NCBI RefSeq assembly: GCF_004770105.1
Contig: NZ_RQEY01000005.1
Span: 1 to 64,000, forward strand
Length of the DNA: 64,000 bases
DNA from: Leptospira andrefontaineae
GTDB lineage: Bacteria; Spirochaetota; Leptospiria; Leptospirales; Leptospiraceae
Direction: 5' to 3'
Shown: piece after piece, positions 21,078 to 30,620 of the stretch
Numbering within the stretch: position 1 is the stretch's first letter
How the letters are laid out: each line of letters begins with the position of its first letter
The notes under the pieces: generated by a model
Told to the model about the DNA's origin: nothing
What the model saw: only the letters and a program-made list of their open reading frames with translations
Databases searched by the model: none
Position numbers and translations under genes: made by a program

Positions 21078-22347
21078 AAACAGGCTTTTCTTTTAAGAAC
21101 TGAAGGATCGCTCTACTTGCATTTTTAGAACTATGTTCTTCGCCTAAGGATTCTTTTACAGATCGGATCTCTTCTATCATCTGGTTTCTGTATTTTTTAT
21201 TCTTTAGGATTGCCATTGTTTCTCTTAAGGTTTCTTCCGGAGTACATTCTGCCTGAATGAGTTCCTTCACCGTTTCTCTTCCGCTTAAAATATTAACAAG
21301 TCCTATAAAAGGTGTGCGGATCAGAAGTGCTGAGATAAAATAACTGAGTAAGCTGACCTTGTATAAGATCACCATTGGTTTTTCGAAATATACAACTTCT
21401 AAAGTAGCGGTTCCGGAAGTTACTAGGACAATATCCGAGGCTTCGATACATCTTAAAGAACGGTCGAATAAATATTCGATCTTGATACCAGGATTGGATC
21501 CTTCCGTTTCTTTAATTTTAGTTTGGATAAACTCTTCTTCTTTTAAGTTGATGTTTGGAATAAGAAAACGTACATGTTTTTTTTCTGCTTCGGCTTCTCC
21601 ATGGATAAGCGCTGCAGATCGGAGTAATGTATCCAATATTCTATGGATCTCTCCGGATCGAGAGCCTGGCATTAGAGTGATTGTTTGTAAATGAGCCAGC
21701 TGTTTTTCATCCACTGGGATTGGAGCTTCTTTTCGGATCTTTTCTTTAATCCTTTGCGCGATTGGATGTCCTACAAATACGGAACGAACTCCATAATCAT
21801 CGTAAATCTTCTTCTCGAATGGAAATAATACCAACATCAGATTTATAGTTTCTTTAATCTTATAGATCCTACCGAAATTCCAGGCCCAAAGCTGGGGAGA
21901 AACATAGAAAATCACTTTGATCCCTAATTCTTTGAGTCTGGCTGCAAGCCTAAGATTGAAACCGGGATAATCGACTAAGATCGCGTGTGTGCAAGAACGT
22001 GCCACTGCTTCTTCTACCAATCTATCCATTAAGGCTTTTAGGAATTTGTATTTGAATAAGACTGCTGTGAAACCGATTACAGAAAGTTCTTCCATATCTT
22101 CTATAGATTCGAAACCTTCTTCCAACATTCTGGGGCCGCCTATCCCAAAAAAAGTAAGATCCGGATCATGTTTTTTGAGTTCTTTTAATACTTCAGCGCC
22201 GAGTAAATCGCCGGAATGTTCTCCAGCTAATATCATAAATACGGGAGAAGAAGGTACGGAAAGATTTTCCGTCCTAATTTTGTCTCCGGCCTTCTTAGGC
22301 TTTAGGGAGCTTTTTTTGGGTAGAGTTAATTTTCGAGACGTTGCCAC
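21067..22347 (-). CDS. lpxB: lipid-A-disaccharide synthase
   Basis: The 426-aa protein matches LpxB, which joins UDP-diacylglucosamine and lipid X to form the lipid A disaccharide at the inner membrane. Visible blocks are ILAGEHSGDLLGAEVL, FGIGGPRMLEEGF, ELSVIGFTAVL, YVSPQLWAWNFGR, FVGHPIAQR, LMPGSRSGEIHRI and VTSGTATLEV. A basic N-terminal extension of about 36 residues precedes the core. The start is a GTG at 22347, inside the end of lpxI (53-base overlap), with no clear Shine-Dalgarno sequence, suggesting translational coupling; an ATG at 22236 is the alternative. It directly follows the enzyme making its substrate. Confidence 0.95.
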   Translation of the reverse strand: MATSRKLTLPKKSSLKPKKAGDKIRTENLSVPSSPVFMILAGEHSGDLLGAEVLKELKKHDPDLTFFGIGGPRMLEEGFESIEDMEELSVIGFTAVLFKYKFLKALMDRLVEEAVARSCTHAILVDYPGFNLRLAARLKELGIKVIFYVSPQLWAWNFGRIYKIKETINLMLVLFPFEKKIYDDYGVRSVFVGHPIAQRIKEKIRKEAPIPVDEKQLAHLQTITLMPGSRSGEIHRILDTLLRSAALIHGEAEAEKKHVRFLIPNINLKEEEFIQTKIKETEGSNPGIKIEYLFDRSLRCIEASDIVLVTSGTATLEVVYFEKPMVILYKVSLLSYFISALLIRTPFIGLVNILSGRETVKELIQAECTPEETLRETMAILKNKKYRNQMIEEIRSVKESLGEEHSSKNASRAILQFLKEKPVSTP

Positions 22348-23149
22348 GGCCGATGCTCAAGATATGGATTTTCAATTTTTCTGCAAGGTTAATAAATTCG
22401 GAAGGATTTACAATTATCGTCTCTCCTTCTCGAAAGGCGAGTATATCGCAGTTGTTCTCGCTCATTACTTTTAAGGTTTCTATTCCGACTGTAGGTAGAT
22501 CGAAGCGAGGATCTTGGCTTGGTTTGGAACTTTTGCAAACTACTGCCTTTCTTTTTTTGGCGAAACTTCCGCCTCTTCGGATTGTTTGGTCTGTTCCTTC
22601 TACGGCTTCCACCGCCAATACCGATTTATCTACTACTACTACTGCTTGGCCTATATCCAGGTGGGCGATCTTCTCAGCGTATTCCATTCCGAAGATCACG
22701 TCTTCCACCTGTTTTTTATCCAAGGCTCTTTTGGTATAACGTCCTTCTGGAAGTAGCAATGACTTCAGATATGTTTTTTGGGAAATGATATGAATACCTT
22801 GTTTTTCGAAATCTTCAGCTACCGTTTTGAAGATAGAATAATCGTGACGATTCACCATTCTTGCAAGTAGCGCGAGAGCCTTTAAGTCGAAGTTCAGGCT
22901 TTTAAATATAATCTCTTTTTTAACTTTTCCTAATAGAAGAAGTCTATCTATCCGATTTGTTTTGCAGGCTTTTAATAGTCCGCCAATCTTTACGATCCGG
23001 ATCGGTATTACTCTATCAGGATAATTTCCAGGAGTAAAATCAGACTCTGCTATGGAAAGAAAGAATGGATCTTCCCCTGCTGCCAGAGCTTCTTTCATTC
23101 CTATCTGTGGGAGATTTCCTCCTCCCGCTAATATTCCTAAACGTCCCAA
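22295..23149 (-). CDS. lpxI: UDP-2,3-diacylglucosamine pyrophosphatase
   Basis: The 284-aa protein is of the LpxI (DUF1009) family, which splits UDP-2,3-diacylglucosamine to lipid X and UMP, replacing LpxH. Visible blocks are GILAGGGNLP at the start, LLLGKVKKE, ARMVNRHDYSIFKTVAEDFEKQG, DIGQAVVVVDKSVLAVEAVEGTDQ and the C-terminal DLPTVGIETL. Length and order agree with the family. It starts two bases after the fmdB stop and overlaps lpxB, so two consecutive lipid A steps are coupled. Leptospira lipid A needs this activity, and the LpxI form is consistent with the genus. Confidence 0.93.
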   Translation of the reverse strand: MGRLGILAGGGNLPQIGMKEALAAGEDPFFLSIAESDFTPGNYPDRVIPIRIVKIGGLLKACKTNRIDRLLLLGKVKKEIIFKSLNFDLKALALLARMVNRHDYSIFKTVAEDFEKQGIHIISQKTYLKSLLLPEGRYTKRALDKKQVEDVIFGMEYAEKIAHLDIGQAVVVVDKSVLAVEAVEGTDQTIRRGGSFAKKRKAVVCKSSKPSQDPRFDLPTVGIETLKVMSENNCDILAFREGETIIVNPSEFINLAEKLKIHILSIGRGNVSKINSTQKKLPKA

Positions 23150-23151
23150 AC

Positions 23152-23391
23152 TTAGTTGGAAAAAGAACCGGAAGAGCCGGTGGATGATTCGGAACTTTTG
23201 GAAGAAGATTTATTATCTGTTACATAGAATCCGGATCCTTTAAAGATGATCCCTCCTACGCTGGAGATCAATCTATCTACTTCTCCAGTTTTGCCGCAAA
23301 GAAGACAAGTCGTGATAGGATCGTCCTTCATGGATTGAAAATGTTCGAAAGTTTGCCCGCAAGCCTTGCATCTATAATCGTAAGTAGGCAC
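23152..23391 (-). CDS. FmdB-family zinc ribbon protein
   Basis: I start the protein at the GTG at 23391 because FmdB proteins begin PTYDYRC directly after the initiator, and GAGGA lies about seven bases upstream. A longer frame runs into the preceding gene. The 79-aa product has two CxxC pairs (RCKACG and TCLLCGK) that should bind one zinc, then the conserved end of the ribbon (ISSVGGIIFKGSGFYVTD) and a Ser/Lys/Gly-rich disordered tail. Function of the family is poorly defined; a regulatory role is commonly proposed. It lies between an SH3-domain protein gene and lpxI. Confidence 0.88.
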   Translation of the reverse strand: MPTYDYRCKACGQTFEHFQSMKDDPITTCLLCGKTGEVDRLISSVGGIIFKGSGFYVTDNKSSSKSSESSTGSSGSFSN

Positions 23392-23416
23392 TGATTTTCC
23401 TCGCTCGATCTTATGA

Positions 23417-24847
23417 TCAAAATAAAAACTTAAATTGGAACGCTGCCGCATTCGAATCGGACTTCTTATCCGCTTGTTGTAGGCAGAGTTTGAATAGAAC
23501 TCCCTCAGTTGAGGTTAGTTCTTCTTCAGGAGAGACACCTTGTAATACGGTTTTTTCTCCTACTAATAGAGACGCTGATATTGTCCCGTTTGCAGAAAAA
23601 ATTCCAAGCTGGAATCGTTTCTTTCCACCTGATCCAAGTATATACTTGTTCCTATTGATGGAAATACTCTCTCTGTCAAGATCGATTTGGTAAGCAGACT
23701 TCCACTCACCGGGTCTTCCTGAGTATAGTTTAAAAATCGGAACAGTTTCTTCTCCGCTTAAACTTGCTGTAAGAAATTCTAAGGATCTAAAAGGTTCTTC
23801 TACGATCCTGCAGATCTCTTTATATTTTCCGGTTTTAGATCTATGTATTACGATTCCGTAATCCCCATCCAAGGCTAACTTTTCAGTAGGGATATATTCG
23901 CCGTGAAATCCTGGAGGGATCTTATCTTCCGTCCAAAATGCAAAGTCCCAGGCTTGGCTTTTTTCTGATTGGGAAAATTCTACAAATGTTTCTTCGGCTT
24001 TTGCAGAAGGATACGGATCTTCCTCTAAAAAGTGAGAGAAGATCCAACCTGAGATCTGTAACTCAGGAATATATACTTGGACCCAGTTTCCTTTTCTTCC
24101 TTGGACAGTTTCGGAACGAGGGTCTTTATCTAATGCGTAAAGTAAGAGTCCTTTTTTTAAACGTGCTTTGCCGGGATTTTCAGTACCCGGGCCGGTCCTT
24201 AGATTTGTATTCTCTCCAGTGTTCTTAAATCTGGATCCGAGTAATGTAGAATCGTCTCTTACGGAAAGAAAACCTAATAGTTCAGAAAGTTTGTTCTGAT
24301 CTCCGTCAGAAAGTTTAGTTTCTCTTTTCAAAACTTTTTTCAGAACAGAAGAATAAGAAGAAATTCCTAATGTGACTGGATTACTTCGGATCAGTTCTTT
24401 TAGATCTCGTAAGAATAGAATATCATCTTCCCATTCTCCTGCGATCTCTACTCTGGATAGAATTGCTTTTTGTCTCCAGTAACCGCCTGGTCTGAGTTGT
24501 AAAATAAATGGATCTTCGAATACCGGAAATTCACCTTTAGATTCTAAAGATTTTCCTGAGCCGATCCCGTTTTCTTTTTGGAGTCTTCCGGAAATTTTAG
24601 CTCTATCTTCCGGATCCTTGGTGATCAATTCTGCATTCAATCTAAGAAGAGATTGAGAGCCGTAAAAAAGATCTTCAGGAGTTGGGGCGGTTGATTTTTT
24701 TACTAAGGAGATAACCTTCTCCCATTTTTCCTTTTTATAATATTCGTAAATAGTGTCGGATGGTTTGGGCCAAAAGCGAATGGTAAGCCAAACGATTAGC
24801 CCTAATAATACGATCCCGAATATAGAAAGGAAAAATCCGCGTTTCAA
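23417..24847 (-). CDS. membrane-anchored SH3b-domain protein
   Basis: The 476-aa product has one N-terminal membrane segment (residues about 5-25) followed by a periplasmic region. A helical first part leads to an SH3b-like domain at about residues 205-275 (ENTNLRTGPGTENPGKARLKKG, then GNWVQVYIPELQISGWIFSHFL). SH3b domains often bind cell-wall peptides. The C-terminal 200 residues are strand-rich and unrecognised. It lies 18 bases after the TolC-like gene and 25 before fmdB, within the sucC-lpxB run. Confidence 0.8.
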   Translation of the reverse strand: MKRGFFLSIFGIVLLGLIVWLTIRFWPKPSDTIYEYYKKEKWEKVISLVKKSTAPTPEDLFYGSQSLLRLNAELITKDPEDRAKISGRLQKENGIGSGKSLESKGEFPVFEDPFILQLRPGGYWRQKAILSRVEIAGEWEDDILFLRDLKELIRSNPVTLGISSYSSVLKKVLKRETKLSDGDQNKLSELLGFLSVRDDSTLLGSRFKNTGENTNLRTGPGTENPGKARLKKGLLLYALDKDPRSETVQGRKGNWVQVYIPELQISGWIFSHFLEEDPYPSAKAEETFVEFSQSEKSQAWDFAFWTEDKIPPGFHGEYIPTEKLALDGDYGIVIHRSKTGKYKEICRIVEEPFRSLEFLTASLSGEETVPIFKLYSGRPGEWKSAYQIDLDRESISINRNKYILGSGGKKRFQLGIFSANGTISASLLVGEKTVLQGVSPEEELTSTEGVLFKLCLQQADKKSDSNAAAFQFKFLF

Positions 24848-24865
24848 TGAGAACTACGAAACCTA

Positions 24866-26467
24866 TTAATCCAAATGCGGAATAAGTTTTTCAGCATCCA
24901 GATCGAATCTTTCCAAAAGCATGTTCTTCGCTATATAGTATCTCATTAGATCTATATTAAAATTCACTTTTGCTTGAGTAAGGCTAAGCTGGTCTCTCAC
25001 CAAAGTATCCAAAGCATTTTTAACCGCGACTGCATCCGCTCTTCCTTGTTGGAAGCTTCGGACCACACCGTTATAATAGTTTTGGGTCTCTTTTTCGGTG
25101 ACTATTGAGTTCTTATAAATTTTATAACTGGCTTCTAAAGAATCGATCCTTCCTCTTAGATCGTCCCTTACTTCATTCTTAACTTCGGTTTCTTTTAGAG
25201 TAGCTTGGCGAACTCCGATCTCGGAGTCTCTTCTTCCTGCAGCAACTCCCTTATCGAATAATGGATAAGAGAAACTTACTTTTCCGTTGAAGTCTTTATA
25301 ACGCGCAGATTGAACACCGTCAGTCGCGTCTGTATAATTTTTATCAGGGCTCGTTATTGTTTGAGCTTGAGAAGAAGCTGAACCTGAAAGTGTAAGAGAA
25401 GGTAACTGATCACTTTTTGCATTCTTTAGCATAAGCTCGGCGATTTCTTTTTCTCTGACTGCGTTTAGATAATCCGCTCTCTTTTTGTAAGCGATCTCTA
25501 GGTCTTTGTTATAGTCGGGCTTCTCGGGAATTTCTTCCATTAGGTCCGTTTCTTCAGAAAGGTCGGAATCATTCTCTAATTTTAAAGTACGAGCTAATTT
25601 CCTTTTTGCTTCGTCTTTTTGAACAACTGCAGTTTCCAATTGGCTATCTGCTTGTGCGAGTAGAGCGTTCCATTGGTTGACTTCGAATCCTTCCGAAAGT
25701 CCCAAACCTTGTTTACGTACCGTAAGATTTCTAATATTACTTACGTTCTCTTTTAATCTACGGAACGTTTTTAAGGACTGTAGTTTAACCGAATAGTCCC
25801 AGAAATCCACAAGTGATCCTACGATCGCTTCCGAGATCTGAAGAGAAACTTGGCTTTTCGCCATTTCTTTTTGGTTGTCCAGGATCTTCTCCTGGTTTCT
25901 TCCCTTGTAACCGAATGAGTTCTTTAATAAATCTTGGGAAACCGTTGCAGTGATAAATCCGGTATAAAGAGGAGGAAGTGCGAGTCCTGCGAAACTTGCA
26001 GTAAGAGGGTTACTCTTATCCTCGAAAGCGTTTGAGTCGAATCTTCTATTTCCTGCTTCTAACTTGAAGTAGGTTCCAGTCGTACGGATCGTTTTTTCAA
26101 TCCCCCCTTTGATCGTATCATCGGAAGTTTTTGTTCCAGTAAATACGTTGTTCTGGTTCAAAGGAAGAACTGTTTGTCTAAAACTTCCGTCAGCTACTAA
26201 TCTCCAAGAATATTGGGACTCTGCTTTCAAGTAGCTCGAATCGGTTTTTGCCAATTCGTATCTCAGGTTCTGTAGTTTGAAGTTACTATCTAAAGCTCTT
26301 TTAACTGTCTCTTCGGTAGTTAACTTCAGGACCTTTCCGGATGATTTATTCTCTTGGGAGAATACTCCGGAAAATCCCGAAAGGAGGATGAGGCTCGAAG
26401 CTAGACATACGGAGATCGTCTTCCCGCTTATTGTTTTGGTCCAAAAATTTCCATTTTCTAATTTCAT
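24866..26467 (-). CDS. TolC-family outer membrane efflux protein
   Basis: The 533-aa product has a signal peptide of about 38 residues ending near VFSQ. The mature protein shows the two-fold helical-hairpin and strand arrangement of outer membrane efflux proteins: an LTLEEAVK-like start (LTTEETVKRALDSNFKLQNLRYEL), long coiled-coil stretches rich in Lys, Glu and Gln, and the second half with FSYPLFDKGVAAGRRDSE and LTQAKVNFNIDLMRYYIAK. It would form a trimeric export duct. No fusion protein or pump lies beside it; the RND gene at 38067 is 12 kb away. It follows sucD by 29 bases. Confidence 0.9.
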   Translation of the reverse strand: MKLENGNFWTKTISGKTISVCLASSLILLSGFSGVFSQENKSSGKVLKLTTEETVKRALDSNFKLQNLRYELAKTDSSYLKAESQYSWRLVADGSFRQTVLPLNQNNVFTGTKTSDDTIKGGIEKTIRTTGTYFKLEAGNRRFDSNAFEDKSNPLTASFAGLALPPLYTGFITATVSQDLLKNSFGYKGRNQEKILDNQKEMAKSQVSLQISEAIVGSLVDFWDYSVKLQSLKTFRRLKENVSNIRNLTVRKQGLGLSEGFEVNQWNALLAQADSQLETAVVQKDEAKRKLARTLKLENDSDLSEETDLMEEIPEKPDYNKDLEIAYKKRADYLNAVREKEIAELMLKNAKSDQLPSLTLSGSASSQAQTITSPDKNYTDATDGVQSARYKDFNGKVSFSYPLFDKGVAAGRRDSEIGVRQATLKETEVKNEVRDDLRGRIDSLEASYKIYKNSIVTEKETQNYYNGVVRSFQQGRADAVAVKNALDTLVRDQLSLTQAKVNFNIDLMRYYIAKNMLLERFDLDAEKLIPHLD

Positions 26468-26496
26468 AACCTTTCCTCCCGATCTAAAGTATTAGA

Positions 26497-27381
26497 TTAA
26501 CCTAATGCTTTTTTCATTTTTTCGCCGACTTCGGCGATAGATTGGCAAACCGAAATACCTGCATCCTGCATTGCTTTCATCTTAGACGAAGCTGTTCCCA
26601 TTCCTCCGCTGATGATAGCACCTGCGTGTCCCATCCTTTTTCCAGGAGGTGCAGTTTGGCCTGCGATAAATCCTACTACAGGTTTTTTAACATGAGCTTT
26701 GATATAAGCAGCCGCTTCTTCTTCGGAAGTTCCGCCGATCTCTCCGATCATTACGATACCTTTCGTTTCAGGATCTTCATTCAGAAGTCTAACCGCTTCC
26801 GTATGATTCATTCCCGGAACCGGATCTCCACCGATTCCGATCACAGTGGATTGACCCAAACCATGTTGTGTTAACTGCGCAACTGATTCGTAAGTTAAGG
26901 TTCCAGAACGAGAAACGATCCCTACATTTCCTGCTTGGTGGATAAAACCAGGCATAATCCCCATTTTCACTTTGTATTTAGGAGAGATCACGCCAGGGCA
27001 GTTTGGTCCAACCAATCTGGTTTTGGAATTACGAAGTGCGCTATAAACCTTGAGCATATCGTGTGTTGGAATTCCTTCAGTGATACAAACCACAAGAGGA
27101 ATTTCATTGAAGATACCTTCTAAGATCGCATCCGCTGCGAATGGAGGTGGAACGAAAATGATAGAAGCATTTGCTCCTTCTTTAACGATCGCATCTTTTA
27201 AGCTATTGAATACAGGAACATTTTTACCGGCGAGCTCAACATTCTGCCCACCTTTTCCAGGAGTTACTCCTCCAACAACGCTAGTTCCGTATTCTATCAT
27301 TTGAGTCGCGTGGAAAGAACCTTCTTTACCGGTGATCCCTTGTACTACGACTCTTGTATTGCTATCTACTAATACTGCCAT
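26497..27381 (-). CDS. sucD: succinyl-CoA synthetase alpha subunit
   Basis: The 294-aa subunit binds CoA and carries the phospho-histidine. Visible blocks are [66 protein letters not shown] and the His-containing [17 protein letters not shown]. Length and order are standard. With sucC, 26 bases upstream, it forms the enzyme that converts succinyl-CoA to succinate with nucleotide triphosphate formation in the TCA cycle. Confidence 0.98.
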   Translation of the reverse strand: MAVLVDSNTRVVVQGITGKEGSFHATQMIEYGTSVVGGVTPGKGGQNVELAGKNVPVFNSLKDAIVKEGANASIIFVPPPFAADAILEGIFNEIPLVVCITEGIPTHDMLKVYSALRNSKTRLVGPNCPGVISPKYKVKMGIMPGFIHQAGNVGIVSRSGTLTYESVAQLTQHGLGQSTVIGIGGDPVPGMNHTEAVRLLNEDPETKGIVMIGEIGGTSEEEAAAYIKAHVKKPVVGFIAGQTAPPGKRMGHAGAIISGGMGTASSKMKAMQDAGISVCQSIAEVGEKMKKALG

Positions 27382-27407
27382 GTTATATTAAGTTAACCTT
27401 ATGTGAT

Positions 27408-28580
27408 TTATTTAATGGCATCTGCCACTTTTTTAGCCGCGGTGCGAAGATCCTCTTCTCCGATGATGTTTAGACCGGATTCGTTCAGGATTTTTTTACC
27501 CTCTTCCGCGTTGGTTCCTTTCAAACGAACTACTAATGGAACATTGATGTTCACAGCCTTAGCAGCTTCGATGATCCCCAGAGCAACTCGGTCACAACGA
27601 ACGATCCCTCCGAAGATATTGATGAAGATCCCTTTAACGTTCGGATCTCCTAGAATAAGTTTGAATCCGTTTGTAACAGTGGTAACATTCGCTCCACCGC
27701 CCACATCTAGGAAGTTTGCAGGTTCAGCACCGGCAAGTTTAACGATGTCCATGGTTGCCATTGCAAGACCTGCACCGTTAACCATACATCCGATGTTACC
27801 ATCTAACTTAACATAGTTGATATTGTATTCGCTGGCTTGGACTTCCAAAGGATCTTCTTCGGAAATATCTCTGAAGGCAGCGTTCTCAGGATGACGATAC
27901 AGAGCGTTTTCATCTAAGTCGATCTTACAGTCGCCTGCAATGATCTCGTTTTCTTTAGTAAGGATCAAAGGATTGATCTCTAACAAAGATGCATCTTCTT
28001 TGATATAAGCATTGTAAACGGAAGTTAGAAGAGCTTTGAAAGATTTATGGGATTCTGCAGGAAGTCCAAGATCAAAAGCAAGTTGAGAAGCTTGGTTTGG
28101 TTGTAATCCGATACCTGGATCTACAGCGATCTTCAGGATTTTTTCAGGATGAGTTTCCGCAACTTCTTCAATCTCCATACCACCTTCAGTGGAAGCCATG
28201 ATGATTGTTTTGCGGATCGCGCGATCTAATAATACGCTTAAATAAAATTCCTTCGCGATATTGATCCCTTGCTCGAGATAAACTTTTAGAACTTTTTTAC
28301 CTTCAGGTCCAGTTTGAGGAGTGATAAGTTGCATGCCTAGGATCTTATCGATAGCGGCTAATGCGTCTTCTTTAGTTTTGGTAACTTTAACTCCGCCGCC
28401 TTTTCCTCTACCGCCAGCGTGGATTTGGGCTTTTACGACTACAACAGATGCTCCCGTTTTGGAAGAAACTTCTTCGTGGGCTTTTGCACCGTCTTCTTTT
28501 TTATCAATTACTACGCCGAAAGGAACTTTGGCGTTATGGCGTCTCAGGATTTCCTTGGCCTGGTACTCGTGAATTTTCAT
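27408..28580 (-). CDS. sucC: succinyl-CoA synthetase beta subunit
   Basis: The 390-aa subunit has an ATP-grasp domain and the ligase domain. Visible blocks are [69 protein letters not shown] and IFGGIVRCD, all characteristic. It is the first gene of the minus-strand run that ends in lpxB, preceded by AAGG seven bases before the ATG. Confidence 0.98.
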   Translation of the reverse strand: MKIHEYQAKEILRRHNAKVPFGVVIDKKEDGAKAHEEVSSKTGASVVVVKAQIHAGGRGKGGGVKVTKTKEDALAAIDKILGMQLITPQTGPEGKKVLKVYLEQGINIAKEFYLSVLLDRAIRKTIIMASTEGGMEIEEVAETHPEKILKIAVDPGIGLQPNQASQLAFDLGLPAESHKSFKALLTSVYNAYIKEDASLLEINPLILTKENEIIAGDCKIDLDENALYRHPENAAFRDISEEDPLEVQASEYNINYVKLDGNIGCMVNGAGLAMATMDIVKLAGAEPANFLDVGGGANVTTVTNGFKLILGDPNVKGIFINIFGGIVRCDRVALGIIEAAKAVNINVPLVVRLKGTNAEEGKKILNESGLNIIGEEDLRTAAKKVADAIK

Positions 28581-28669
28581 GAATCAACCTTGTTTTTTTG
28601 GATGTGAGTTCAGTTTGGAATGCTTTTTCTAAGGATTTTACCTGGAAGAATCCTGTCCATCCCCTTTCG

Positions 28670-28684
28670 GTAGGAGTTCCAACA
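28670..28684. repeat. family C short palindromic element
   Basis: GTAGGAGTTCCAACA is near-palindromic and matches TGTAGGAGTTCCAACA at 56431-56446, and the perfect palindrome at 56195-56214 over its GTAGGA half. Confidence 0.5.
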
Positions 28685-28730
28685 AGAGTCTTTAAATGCA
28701 TGGATAAACCTTAGTTCAATTATGAATTTG

Positions 28731-28820
28731 GCCGCTTCCCGCTTGGGCGGGACCGGGCTGCTACGGGCTCGGGCATTCGCCCTCGTCACTTCGTGACTAA
28801 AGCCCTTCGCATCCCTAGCG
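28731..28820 (-). repeat. family A GC-rich hairpin repeat, copy 2
   Basis: Read on the minus strand: GGGATGCGAAGGGCTTTA, hairpin GTCAC-GAA-GTGAC (28785-28797), hairpin GGGC-GAAT-GCCC (28771-28782), then GAGCCCGTAGCAGC. The first 50 bases closely match copy 1 at 9661. Confidence 0.78.
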
Positions 28821-28880
28821 GTGAAATCTTCGGTAACTTCATGCCTTTGTCTTTGAGCCGAAATCTATCTAGTTTTTATT

Positions 28881-28910
28881 TCACGCGAAGTCGCAAAGAG
28901 TAGAAGGTCC
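28881..28910. repeat. family B repeat, half-copy 2
   Basis: TCACGCGAAGTCGCAAAG continuing to AGTAGAAGGTCC matches one arm of the palindromic repeat at 9582-9649. The second arm is absent. In minus orientation this arm precedes the family A copy, as at 9.6 kb. Confidence 0.65.
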
Positions 28911-29108
28911 TGGGTTTCTCTTGAGGAGTTCCTTCACCCGGAAGAGAAAAGGGTCGAGACATTTCCGTGACAATACTTTGGAAACTGAACCAATATATTT
29001 TCCGTTATTACGTTATATTTTCTGTTATATTGTATATTTGGACTGATTTTTGGAAAGGTTCTAAGCAGAAAAGGCTAACTCGTGGTTTGCACGTTAGGAG
29101 AAATATAA

Positions 29109-30593
29109 ATGAAGGTGATCTATATTGGGCTGGTAAGCCTTGTTTTGGGGGCGTTTGTCTCCTGTGATTCAGGGGGTGGAGATTCTAATTCTGCTCTAGC
29201 GGTATTGGCCGGTTTTGAAAATTCGATTCCAGTCAGTTCTGCGGCGGATTTAACAAATGAGTCTGCGGCTTCTTATGATGATAATGAATGGGGTCTTGTA
29301 ACTGCTTCTCGTTTGGAATCTTGGGTAAGCGATTGGCAAAACCAAAAGCCATCTCATATCAGCGGAAAGCTTGTGATCTTGCAGAGTAGCCTAGCGAATA
29401 ATTTTTCCGGGGATACAAGTGGAAGATCTTATATCAAGTCCGACAATGCGAATGGAGTGTATGTGTATCATCTGGATGATTTCCAGGCCGGATTTCGTTT
29501 TAATCAGCAAAGAAACACAGGTTTAATTAAGAACTCTGTCCGTTATCAAGCGGATGGCGCAACCGTTGACCAATGGTTACAGGTTTATGGGATCAATTTA
29601 AATACGGACCTAGTAGTTTTCGCAGTCGGATCCGCAAATAATAACGGTACTGCTTATACGAACGGAAGCCAAACCCAAGATGTTACCAGAGGAATTTACT
29701 GGTTAAGATATTGGGGAGCTGATATCAAACATCTTGCGATCTTAAACGGAGATATCAGGACCAATTTTACGAATGCCACTTATCTTTCTGCAACGAAAGA
29801 TACAGCTCCGAATACAAACGGTGGTTTTAGTGTGAAACAATTGAAGGTTGATAATACCATCATCACTTTAACACTCGAAGACATCATTAAGATCGTGAAA
29901 AATAACGGTACTGCTTCTATCAGCGGGCTCACAGGAACTCAGATCATAGTGGATGCAAGACCTACGGCGCAGTTTGACCAAACAGTTGGAATTACAAACT
30001 CAGGAGCAAATCATATCACAACTGCCTGGAATGATTCAGGTGCGCCAGCTGCAGGTGTGAGCGGGACTCCTAAAAAGTACGTTCTGTTTGAAACTAGGAT
30101 CAAAGGAGCAAAAACATTTCCTTGGGCTTCTTTATTGGATACTTCCGCTACCGGTTATAGATTCAAGGATAAGGTAACTCTTGCCGGCATTTTTGCGAAT
30201 ACGGGAACAGGTGGAGCCGGTTATACTGCGGGATCTACGATTGTTTCTCAATGTAGAACAAATTTTGAAGCACAGGTGAATGGATTTGTTTCTCAGAATA
30301 TATTAGGATATCCTACTGTATTCTATGATGGTTCTTTAGTGGAATGGACTTCTCTTGTTGCGGAATATCCGGATTCTACGGAAGGAACTAGTTTTAATAA
30401 ACTTTCTTTAACTTCTCCTTTCAGAACGGATACTGCTGATCTAAGTTATGCTCCTGCAGGGATCATTAACTATAATTCACATTCCTCCGGTGGAACTGGA
30501 AGCCCATATGTCACTGTGGCTCAAGCGGATATCGATCCTACTTCGACCACGACTCGTAAGGCTCAATTACAAGATAAGGCTTATAAGTATTAA
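29109..30593 (+). CDS. rhodanese-like (double-domain sulfurtransferase-type) lipoprotein
   Basis: The 494-aa product has a lipoprotein signal with lipobox FVSC (Cys19) and AGGAG eight bases before the ATG. Residues about 60-225 read like a first rhodanese domain (VTASRLESWV, RGIYWLRYWGADIKHLAILNG). Residues 255-420 read like a second (IIVDARPTAQF, RIKGAKTFPWASLL, SQCRTNFEAQV, LGYPTVFYDGSLVEW). Cys382 lies where the catalytic cysteine is expected, in a CRTNF loop rather than the usual CRTG/CGSG. Sulfur or selenium transfer outside the cytoplasm is inferred. Large insertions rich in Asn, Gly and Thr separate the domain blocks. It is monocistronic. Confidence 0.8.
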   Translation: MKVIYIGLVSLVLGAFVSCDSGGGDSNSALAVLAGFENSIPVSSAADLTNESAASYDDNEWGLVTASRLESWVSDWQNQKPSHISGKLVILQSSLANNFSGDTSGRSYIKSDNANGVYVYHLDDFQAGFRFNQQRNTGLIKNSVRYQADGATVDQWLQVYGINLNTDLVVFAVGSANNNGTAYTNGSQTQDVTRGIYWLRYWGADIKHLAILNGDIRTNFTNATYLSATKDTAPNTNGGFSVKQLKVDNTIITLTLEDIIKIVKNNGTASISGLTGTQIIVDARPTAQFDQTVGITNSGANHITTAWNDSGAPAAGVSGTPKKYVLFETRIKGAKTFPWASLLDTSATGYRFKDKVTLAGIFANTGTGGAGYTAGSTIVSQCRTNFEAQVNGFVSQNILGYPTVFYDGSLVEWTSLVAEYPDSTEGTSFNKLSLTSPFRTDTADLSYAPAGIINYNSHSSGGTGSPYVTVAQADIDPTSTTTRKAQLQDKAYKY

Positions 30594-30620
30594 TCTTAAA
30601 AATTTTGGCTTCGAGAAAAG

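Larger units (their letters stand above)
28581..29108. other. repeat-bearing intergenic region between sucC and rhodanese-like lipoprotein
   Basis: No gene is supported in these 528 bases. They hold the sucC leader, a short GTAGGAGTTCCAACA element (28670-28684), a family A repeat (28731-28820), a family B half-site (28881-28910) and AT-rich promoter sequence before the lipoprotein gene. Confidence 0.75.

Noticed and set aside
22514..22788. Plus-strand frames opposite lpxI
   Set aside because: They are antisense shadows of a clearly identified gene, rich in Phe, Leu and Cys as expected from complementary codons.
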